Shown piece after piece: positions 53,747 to 59,917 of a stretch of DNA of 59,917 bases (positions are counted from its first letter, which is position 1; each line of letters begins with the position of its first letter). The translations under genes were made by a program, and so were the position numbers. The notes under the pieces were generated by a model. The model saw only the letters and a program-made list of their open reading frames with translations. It did no database searches and was not told the DNA's origin. Source of the stretch: a virus; IMG/VR virus record IMGVR_UViG_3300000176_000011, positions 1 to 59,917 of that record, one strand, 5' to 3'.

Positions 53747-56353
53747 ATGGCTGATCCGCAACCAATTACCTATGAGCAAATGCAAAAACTCTTGCAGATG
53801 CAAGCTACTCAACTAGCTGGCATTATCAACAAGGGTGGGTCTAAAGACAGCTCTAGCGGAACATATAGTGCTCCTTATTCTGGTAGCTACGATCCTTACA
53901 TAAGCTCTGGAAATTTATTCAAAGACACAGTTTCTGGAACTATTGGAATATTAGGTAAATTTGGATCAGGAACATTTGACGTTAGCGAAGCACTTAGCAC
54001 AGTTACTGGCATAATTGGTAAATTTGGAACTGCTGGTGAAGTTGCCGCCCAAGTTGTCGGAATGTTGGGTCAAGGTGCAATCAATGCTAATAACGCATTA
54101 AATGAAACATCTAGATACGGCATGACATTTGGCCGTAATATTGCTGGATTTAATGAAGCAATATTAAGTGCTAATTTAACAATTCCAGAATTTGTCAACA
54201 TTGTACAACAAAGCAGTAGACAGATTGTTGGATTAGGCGGTGGTGCAAGTGCATCAGGCAAGGCATTTTTAAATTTATTAGAAGAATTTAATAACACTAA
54301 CATTGGTAAGAAATTAAAAGAAGCCGGTATGGCTCCTAAAGAACTTGCTGACGCTATGATACTAAATGCAGGAGTAATGACTCGTGCAAATACAATGGAT
54401 GCAAATGTTAGGTATCAAGCACAAATAGCTACCGCGGCTTTGGCAGATGAAATGAATAAAGTTGCCGATCTTACAGGCAAGAGTAGAAAACAACAAGAAG
54501 CAGAATTACAAGCAGTAGCTAGTCGTGCAGATGTACAGGCAGAAATATTCCAACGTATGACCATAGATCCAAACTTTGGACCTAATTTAATACGAGCAGC
54601 CGATGGAATGAGTGTATACGGAGACCGTGCTAAACAAGCTATTACAGAAGCCAGTACGCAACTTGGAATTCATACTCCTGAAATGATCAACTTTATAGCC
54701 AGTATGGGTCCAGCTGGTGACGAAATTACCAAGTACGGTGAAGCTATTAAGCGCGGTGTTCCAGCAGAAATAGAAAGACAAAAGAGAGTAACAGAAGAAG
54801 CAGTTGCTAGACAAATGAGCACCAAGGACTATACAGATTTAATGTCCTATCAAAACGGATCTATCCTTGGTGTTGGTAAAGACTTTGAGCAATCAGCCAA
54901 ATATTTGCAAGCCATTAGGGGCGAACAGATAGATTTAGCTAAAAAACAATCTGAAAAAACTGGACAAATAGTAAGTTATCAAGATATTAGCATTGCTCAA
55001 GCAAGAGATTCTTTAATAGAACAAGGTAAATTATCTAGAGAAGGTAAGTTAAAAGACGAAAAGACTGGTGAAGTAAGAGAAGATCCTAAGGCAGTACTAT
55101 CTAAAATCTTAAACGACCTTAATGGTGTGGGCAAAGCAGCCAGCGCAGAAACTGGCAAAATGTTTTCAGCACTTAACGACAAACTAAGTTCAACAGTAAC
55201 TACTGAATTTCCAAACTTTACAAAAGGTTTGCGAGATATGACCAATCCTGCATATATGGAAAAGGTCATAAAGAAAGATTTTGATGACAGCGTTGAAAAA
55301 ATACTTAATAAATTGAATATTCCAGTAGCTGAAAAAGTTCCAGGTGCAAGAGAACGTGCCGCAGAATCTCCTCCAAAGAAAGATGTGGGAAGTCCAGGAA
55401 CTGTTGGAAGTCTAGTTGAAAACTTTGGTCAAGGTACATTAATTGAAACACACGGTAGAGAAGGTGTATTAACCGAACAACAACAGCTTAATCTTGTTCG
55501 TGGCAGTATAGATACTGGTGCTAAAGATGCATTTAGCAATGTACAACGTACACTAACTGCTATGATCAGTGCTGTAAAACCTGAAACTAAACCTCAAGAT
55601 ACCGTTAAAATCAATAGCGATGTGCTATCAGAAAAAATTAATAGTATCAAAGTACCAGATTTTACACAACCTCTAAATCAATTTACAGAACAATTTAGCA
55701 AAGTAGCACCTCCTGACTTGTCTAAAGTACAAGAACAGTTAGATTCGCAAACATCAAACATTAAGTTTCCTGACTTCGGAGTTTTATTCAATGATTTAAC
55801 TAGCAGAATGAGTCAAATCAAACTGCCAGACTTTACAGGACCGTTGAATGAACTAAGCAATCAGATTGGAAATTACGAAATACCTAATCCTGTTGAGCCT
55901 AATAGTGATGGAGTTAGAGATTTAACCAACAGGATGGAAACTATCTTTAAGAAGTTAGCTGGAGATTTTGACGCTACTATTAAAGGCCCGCAGGCATTAA
56001 ACGAATACATTGACAGATCTGCAATTAATTCTGAAGAGTTAAATGAAAGACTTACACAGATTAAAGCTCCTGACTTTAGTAATATTCCAATATTCAAAGA
56101 AATACTTAACGGATTTACGGCAGACCGTACAGAACGTGAAACTAGAATTGAACCTGTACCTCAACCAAAAGAAACCACTGAACGTAGTCGCTTTATTGAA
56201 TCAGATGCTAGTCTAAAAGATGTGGTCAACGGTTTAGATCAGTTAAATAAGAGCATAATGCAAATGGTGGGACATACTGAAAAGCTGACCGACTACAGTA
56301 GTAAGCAGATTAGAGCTACTCAGAGCTTGTCAAATAACCGCTTTGCCGTTTAA
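53747..56353 (+). CDS. Probable tape-measure protein
   Basis: An 868-residue, mostly helical protein. Residues 60-130 form a Gly/Ala-rich hydrophobic region (GTIGILGKFGSGTFDVSEAL), followed by long amphipathic helices. The C-terminal 300 residues contain at least four spaced units with a '(I/V)K(V/F/L/A)PDF' core (near 628, 665, 683 and 778). Length, composition and place between gp26 and the portal fit a tail-length ruler that may insert in the host membrane. T4's ruler gp29 has 590 residues. Sequence likeness to gp29 is not evident to me. It is transcribed from a GATAAATA late box and followed after 11 nt by gp20. Confidence 0.7.
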   Translation: MADPQPITYEQMQKLLQMQATQLAGIINKGGSKDSSSGTYSAPYSGSYDPYISSGNLFKDTVSGTIGILGKFGSGTFDVSEALSTVTGIIGKFGTAGEVAAQVVGMLGQGAINANNALNETSRYGMTFGRNIAGFNEAILSANLTIPEFVNIVQQSSRQIVGLGGGASASGKAFLNLLEEFNNTNIGKKLKEAGMAPKELADAMILNAGVMTRANTMDANVRYQAQIATAALADEMNKVADLTGKSRKQQEAELQAVASRADVQAEIFQRMTIDPNFGPNLIRAADGMSVYGDRAKQAITEASTQLGIHTPEMINFIASMGPAGDEITKYGEAIKRGVPAEIERQKRVTEEAVARQMSTKDYTDLMSYQNGSILGVGKDFEQSAKYLQAIRGEQIDLAKKQSEKTGQIVSYQDISIAQARDSLIEQGKLSREGKLKDEKTGEVREDPKAVLSKILNDLNGVGKAASAETGKMFSALNDKLSSTVTTEFPNFTKGLRDMTNPAYMEKVIKKDFDDSVEKILNKLNIPVAEKVPGARERAAESPPKKDVGSPGTVGSLVENFGQGTLIETHGREGVLTEQQQLNLVRGSIDTGAKDAFSNVQRTLTAMISAVKPETKPQDTVKINSDVLSEKINSIKVPDFTQPLNQFTEQFSKVAPPDLSKVQEQLDSQTSNIKFPDFGVLFNDLTSRMSQIKLPDFTGPLNELSNQIGNYEIPNPVEPNSDGVRDLTNRMETIFKKLAGDFDATIKGPQALNEYIDRSAINSEELNERLTQIKAPDFSNIPIFKEILNGFTADRTERETRIEPVPQPKETTERSRFIESDASLKDVVNGLDQLNKSIMQMVGHTEKLTDYSSKQIRATQSLSNNRFAV

Positions 56354-56364
56354 GGATAAACTAG

Positions 56365-58110
56365 ATGACTTGGAAAAAGTATTTTTCTCCGGTACAAACC
56401 ACTGGACAACTCAGCACAATATCAGGACTTAACTCTGGTAATCGTCCAGGCCCGGCTAGAACTAATTATTCCAGCTATCTTCCTGACGTTTATACAGGTA
56501 GTCCAAATCGTATAGAGCGATATGCTCAATATGAAGTCATGGATTCGGATCCAGAAGTCAATGCGGCATTGGATATTCTAGCTGAGTTCTGTACACAAAA
56601 ATTAAAAGATTCTAAAAGCCCATTTGCTGTTAAATGGCGTAGCAAAGCAACTAATGTAGAAGTTCGTGTGCTAGGTGAATATCTACAGCAATGGTGTAAA
56701 TTGCAAAAGTTTGATACACGTATTTTTCGTATTGTACGTAACGTATTCAAATATGGAGATGCGTTCTTTATCCGTGACCCAGAGAATCAAAAATGGTCTT
56801 GGGTAGATACTGCACAAGTTATCAAGGTCATTGTTAACGAAAGTGAAGGCAAAAAGCCAGAACAGTTTGTTATTAAGAATCTAGCACCCAACTTTGAAAA
56901 TTTAGTTGCTACACAAATTACTCCAAACATAAATCCACGCAATGCAGGCGGTGGTGTTGTTGTACCTGCTAGCGGATATACTGGATCAAGCGGTGCAAGT
57001 CAAGCTGGTGCTGGTGGCGCAAGCACTAGTTCAAGTAATCGTTTTGGATTACAGCAAACAGAGCATGCTATTAATTCAGAGCATGTAGTTCATTTGAGTT
57101 TAAGTGAAGGTTTAGATAACAATTATCCATTTGGCAATAGCTTATTAGAAAACATCTTTAAGGTCTACAAACAAAAAGAACTATTAGAAGATGCTATTCT
57201 TATCTATCGTATACAACGTGCTCCAGAACGTCGTGTTTTCCATATTGACGTAGGTAATATGCCCAGTCACTTAGCCATGGCATTTGTGGAACGTGTTAAA
57301 AACGAAATACATCAACGCCGTATTCCTTCGCAAACAGGCGGAGGACAGAATGTCATAGACTCTGCATACAACCCTCTAAGCATTAACGAAGATTATTTCT
57401 TCCCTAAAACAGCAGACGGCAAAGGTTCCGACGTAACAATGCTAGAAGGCGGTAAGAATATTGGCGAAATTGACGACTTAAAGTACTTTACTAACAAGTT
57501 ATTCCGTGGATTACGTATTCCAAGTAGCTATTTGCCTACAGGACAAGACGATAGTCAAAGTAATTTCAATGATGGTCGTGTAGGTACTGCTTACATTCAA
57601 GAGCTACGCTTTAACAAATACTGTGAACGACTACAAAGTTTACTAACAGATGTATTTGATGAAGAGTTTAAAATGTTCATGCACAGCAAAGGCATGAATA
57701 TCGACCCTGCGTTGTTTGAATTACAATTCAATCCTCCAATGAACTTTGCTAGTTCACGTCAAGCAACCATTGACGCAGAACGTATTAACACATTCAATAC
57801 CATTGTTGCGGTACCATTTATGAGTAAACGCTTTGCTCTTAAACGATTCCTTGCCCTAACAGACGAAGAAGTAGCAGAAAACGAACGTTTATGGGCAGAA
57901 GAAAACGGTAAAGGACAGCCAACTACTACAGATAGTGCTGGAGAATTGCGTAGTGCAGGACTAAGTGCTGCCGGAATTGAAAATGACATGGGTGATGCTA
58001 GTGACATGACTGCTCCTGAAGATTTAACTGCTGAAGCAGGAGAAGGAGAAGAAGGCCAACAAAGTCCAGCGGCAATGCCACAGCCAGCAACTCCAGGTAC
58101 TCCTACATAA
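56365..58110 (+). CDS. gp20: Portal vertex protein gp20
   Basis: A 581-residue T4-type portal. Conserved segments are IERYAQYEVMDSDPEVNAAL, FKYGDAFFIRDPE, SLSEGLDNNYPFGNSLLENI, YRIQRAPERRVFHIDVGNMP and RLRIPSSYLPTG-like GLRIPSSYLPTGQDDSQSNF. Twelve copies form the DNA channel at the head vertex, nucleate prohead assembly and dock the packaging motor. T4 gp20 has 524 residues. The extra length is a Gly/Ser-rich loop (about 190-230) and an acidic Pro/Gln-rich tail after 540. Confidence 0.95.
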   Translation: MTWKKYFSPVQTTGQLSTISGLNSGNRPGPARTNYSSYLPDVYTGSPNRIERYAQYEVMDSDPEVNAALDILAEFCTQKLKDSKSPFAVKWRSKATNVEVRVLGEYLQQWCKLQKFDTRIFRIVRNVFKYGDAFFIRDPENQKWSWVDTAQVIKVIVNESEGKKPEQFVIKNLAPNFENLVATQITPNINPRNAGGGVVVPASGYTGSSGASQAGAGGASTSSSNRFGLQQTEHAINSEHVVHLSLSEGLDNNYPFGNSLLENIFKVYKQKELLEDAILIYRIQRAPERRVFHIDVGNMPSHLAMAFVERVKNEIHQRRIPSQTGGGQNVIDSAYNPLSINEDYFFPKTADGKGSDVTMLEGGKNIGEIDDLKYFTNKLFRGLRIPSSYLPTGQDDSQSNFNDGRVGTAYIQELRFNKYCERLQSLLTDVFDEEFKMFMHSKGMNIDPALFELQFNPPMNFASSRQATIDAERINTFNTIVAVPFMSKRFALKRFLALTDEEVAENERLWAEENGKGQPTTTDSAGELRSAGLSAAGIENDMGDASDMTAPEDLTAEAGEGEEGQQSPAAMPQPATPGTPT

Positions 58111-58117
58111 ATACAAT

Positions 58118-58360
58118 ATGATTTTAAGAGAATTGTTTTATATTGATCCTGATACTAGGCACATAGCCAACGATTTGCGCTATGAGCCAAGTCGCGATAC
58201 GAGTCAATTGCATAGAAGTGATGCACGTAAGACAAGATTAACCTTAAGACAACTTAATGAACTACGCAAAAGTAGTGAAGCACACATACTGGAACAGGAA
58301 AGTGAGTTAGAGTTTATTCACGCAATGTACGCAACTCCCGAGCCTGCACCAGCACAATAA
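58118..58360 (+). CDS. Small conserved-type protein after portal
   Basis: An 80-residue charged helical protein (MILRELFYIDPDTRHIANDL then ARKTRLTLRQLNELRKSSEA). Similar proteins stand next to gp20 in marine T4-like phages. In T4 this position holds gp67, a prohead core protein also of 80 residues, but there is no clear sequence match. A prohead-core role is inferred from place. It is followed by an intrinsic terminator. Confidence 0.75.
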   Translation: MILRELFYIDPDTRHIANDLRYEPSRDTSQLHRSDARKTRLTLRQLNELRKSSEAHILEQESELEFIHAMYATPEPAPAQ

Positions 58361-58364
58361 ATAA

Positions 58365-58388
58365 AAAACGGCCAAAACAGGCTGTTTT
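58365..58388 (+). terminator. Intrinsic terminator after portal unit
   Basis: AAAACGGCC and GGCTGTTTT pair over 9 bp (one G.U) around AAAACA, with the T-run forming the 3' arm. It lies 5 nt after the preceding stop codon. Confidence 0.6.
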
Positions 58389-58402
58389 CATGCCTTATCT
58401 AT

Positions 58403-58432
58403 ACACTTTTTTAACAAAAGTGTAAATATAAT
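58403..58432 (+). promoter_or_regulatory. Hairpin followed by TATAAT
   Basis: ACACTTTT/AAAAGTGT (58403-58410/58416-58423) is followed by TATAAT at 58427-58432. A start near 58439 would leave a 29-nt leader with AGGAG before the next gene. No good -35 box is present because the hairpin lies in its place. Confidence 0.3.
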
Positions 58433-58467
58433 ACAGCCTTGTAACACAAATCACAGGAGAAATAAAC

Positions 58468-59382
58468 ATGACTGACCGCGCTCAATTTGAAGCAATGCTA
58501 GAAGCCTTGATCAATGAAGATCATGAGCAAGCAAAAGAAATATTCCACAACATCGTTGTTGGAAAATCACGTGAAATTTATGAAGAATTACTAGCTGAAG
58601 ATTTCAGCCCAGAAGAAGCCAACCGTGCTGCCGGCGGACACATGCATTCTGAAAGTTCAGAAGAGGAAGAAGAGTCTGTAGAAGAAGACATGGAAGAAGA
58701 AGGCGCTGAAGAAGGCGAAGAGGAAGAAGAAGGCGAAGAGGAAGAAGAAGACGGTGAAGATGATGCCGAAGATAATCCTTTTGGCGGTGAAGACGATGGC
58801 GAGGAAGACGGTGAAGAAGACGGTGAAGAAGACGACATGGGCGGTGACTCCGATCTAGAAGCCAAAGTATACGATTTAGAAGATGCATTAGAAGATCTAA
58901 AAGCAGAATTTGAACAGCTAATGGCTGGCGAAGAAGCAGAAGAACATGATCACCCAGGTATCCATGACATGGGCGGTGCTGATGCAGACATGGGTGGCGA
59001 CATGGGTCCAGATGATATGGGCGCAATGGGCGAGCCAGACGAATTAGCAACAATGATGGAGTATGTTAACAAAGTTGGTAACGTACAACACGGCGACAAT
59101 GGACAAAACACCAAGTCAATAATTGATAACATGAAGAACGATATGGGCGGTACAACTGCTAATATTGCTCAGAACTTTAGCACAACAACTGGTGGTACAC
59201 AAGGTGGATTGGCAGCGCCAACTACTAAGCCTTTAATTGGCAAAGTACAAAACAGTCCAGATGCAAAAGCAGGCAAGACAGCGTTCAAGAAACAAGAACC
59301 AGGTCATGGTGCTGAGAAGAAAGGCAAAGGCGAAATGGGCGGCACTGATAAGAAGAGTCTTATCGGCGGACGCATTCGTTAA
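58468..59382 (+). CDS. Acidic prohead-core candidate
   Basis: A 304-residue protein just before the prohead protease. The N-terminal helix region (FEAMLEALINEDHEQAKEIF, HNIVVGKSREIYEELLAED) resembles proteins next to gp21 in marine T4-like phages. Residues about 62-132 are almost all Glu, Asp and Gly. A coiled coil (DLEAKVYDLEDALEDLKAEF) follows, then a Met/Gly/Asp-rich linker and a basic, Gly-rich end. Scaffold and core proteins of T4 heads are acidic and are cleaved by gp21, which fits. The acidic tract could exclude DNA or bind basic capsid parts. Confidence 0.7.
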   Translation: MTDRAQFEAMLEALINEDHEQAKEIFHNIVVGKSREIYEELLAEDFSPEEANRAAGGHMHSESSEEEEESVEEDMEEEGAEEGEEEEEGEEEEEDGEDDAEDNPFGGEDDGEEDGEEDGEEDDMGGDSDLEAKVYDLEDALEDLKAEFEQLMAGEEAEEHDHPGIHDMGGADADMGGDMGPDDMGAMGEPDELATMMEYVNKVGNVQHGDNGQNTKSIIDNMKNDMGGTTANIAQNFSTTTGGTQGGLAAPTTKPLIGKVQNSPDAKAGKTAFKKQEPGHGAEKKGKGEMGGTDKKSLIGGRIR

Positions 59383-59405
59383 TTAACACAGAGTACATAT
59401 AATAT

Positions 59406-59917
59406 ATGTCACTATACCTCCGAGAGAATCTCAGTTTCAACGAAGCAAAAATGATCGTTGAGTCTGATGACAAAGATGGGAAAAACTTATACATGTCTGG
59501 GATTTGCATCCAAGGCGGTATTCGTAACGCTAACCAGCGTGTTTACCCTGTGAATGAGATTGGCAAGGCTGTCAAGACCCTAAACGATCAGATTCAAAAC
59601 GGTTATTCAGTTCTCGGAGAAGTAGATCATCCAGATGATCTAAAAATTAACCTGGATCGTGTAAGTCACATGATAGTTAATATGTGGATGGACGGTCCTA
59701 ATGGTTACGGGAAGTTGAAAATACTTCCAACACCAATGGGACAACTTATCAAGACAATGTTGGAAAGCGGAGTCAAGCTAGGTGTTTCAAGTCGCGGATC
59801 CGGAAACGTCAAAGATGACGGATCCGGTGAAGTATCAGATTTTGAGATTATCACAGTAGATATGGTAGCTCAACCTAGTGCTCCAGGAGCATATCCCACA
59901 CCAATTTATGAACACCT
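59406..59917 (+). CDS. gp21: Prohead core protease gp21, 5' part
   Basis: The frame runs off the window end, so only about 170 residues are visible. It begins MSLYLRENLSFNEAKMIVES and contains GGIRNANQRVYP, GEVDHPDDL and LGVSSRGSGNV. The His of GEVDHP and a Ser of VSSRG are the presumed catalytic residues of this herpes-assemblin-like serine protease. In T4 it cleaves core and capsid proteins before DNA packaging. It lies 23 nt after the acidic core candidate, matching the T4 order of core genes then 21. Confidence 0.93.
   Translation, partial: MSLYLRENLSFNEAKMIVESDDKDGKNLYMSGICIQGGIRNANQRVYPVNEIGKAVKTLNDQIQNGYSVLGEVDHPDDLKINLDRVSHMIVNMWMDGPNGYGKLKILPTPMGQLIKTMLESGVKLGVSSRGSGNVKDDGSGEVSDFEIITVDMVAQPSAPGAYPTPIYEH

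Noticed and set aside
58106-58113. CATAAATA before the small gene at 58118
   Set aside because: The predicted start would fall after the ATG. It is made by the gp20 stop codon and the gap.
58578-59053. Ser- and Leu/His/Arg-rich frames opposite the acidic core gene
   Set aside because: Both are products of the GAA/GAC repeat region read on the other strand.
1-59917. CRISPR array, insertion sequence or integrase attachment site
   Set aside because: No regularly spaced repeats, transposase, integrase or tRNA-linked direct repeats were seen.

Overview
This window is AT-rich DNA from a large T4-like myovirus of the kind found in marine and fresh waters (cyanomyovirus/pelagimyovirus-like). The evidence is a T4 core gene set read directly from the translations: RNase H, gp55 late sigma factor, gp46/gp47 recombination nuclease, baseplate gp48, gp53, gp5, gp25, gp6 and gp26, portal gp20 and prohead protease gp21. 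Around these sit marine-type features: thyX, a giant structural protein after gp6, and tandem fibres sharing an N-terminal module. No photosynthesis genes, tRNA genes or CRISPR array were recognised, and the host cannot be fixed from this window.

Layout. (1) 1-7283, plus strand: the 3' end of rnh, tightly coupled small conserved genes of unknown role, a MoxR-type AAA+ ATPase with a metallopeptidase-like/VWA partner, more small genes, and thyX. (2) 7252-8067: a GIY-YIG homing endonuclease gene on the minus strand, inserted at the end of thyX. The interrupted native thyX tail survives downstream of it, followed by a terminator. (3) 7958-12148, minus strand: four DxD glycosyltransferase-like genes and two unknowns behind a sigma70-type promoter. 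(4) 12218-45961, minus strand: the late structural block. It holds a tail protein, four paralogous fibres (one with a tail-collar domain), a 4961-residue tail/baseplate protein, gp6, gp25, gp5, a probable hub protein, gp53 and gp48. (5) 46042-51087, plus strand: gp55, a second GIY-YIG gene, gp47, gp46, a small gene and a GIY-YIG-fold protein. (6) 51088-51567: a gap without a normal gene, rich in inverted repeats. (7) 51594-59917: a late membrane-segment protein, gp26 and a small gene on the minus strand, then a tape-measure candidate, gp20, a small conserved gene, an acidic prohead-core candidate and the start of gp21.

Regulation is unusually readable. Host-type promoters (TTGACA/T, 17 bp, TATAAT) precede the AAA+ ATPase, its VWA partner and gp55, and a weaker one precedes the glycosyltransferase operon. 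NATAAATA late boxes lie mostly 12-24 nt (by predicted start site) before most structural transcription units and before both mobile homing genes. The early product gp55 is the sigma factor expected to recognise those late boxes. Baseplate, fibre, portal and protease products would then assemble the virion, while gp46/47 and RNase H serve replication and recombination.

Most notable are the thyX tail replacement by a homing cassette, the structured non-coding gap at 51.1-51.56 kb, a sigma70 promoter whose spacer is a perfect UUCG hairpin, facing or overlapping early/late promoters, an enlarged gp55, and carbohydrate-binding-like repeats in the giant tail protein.
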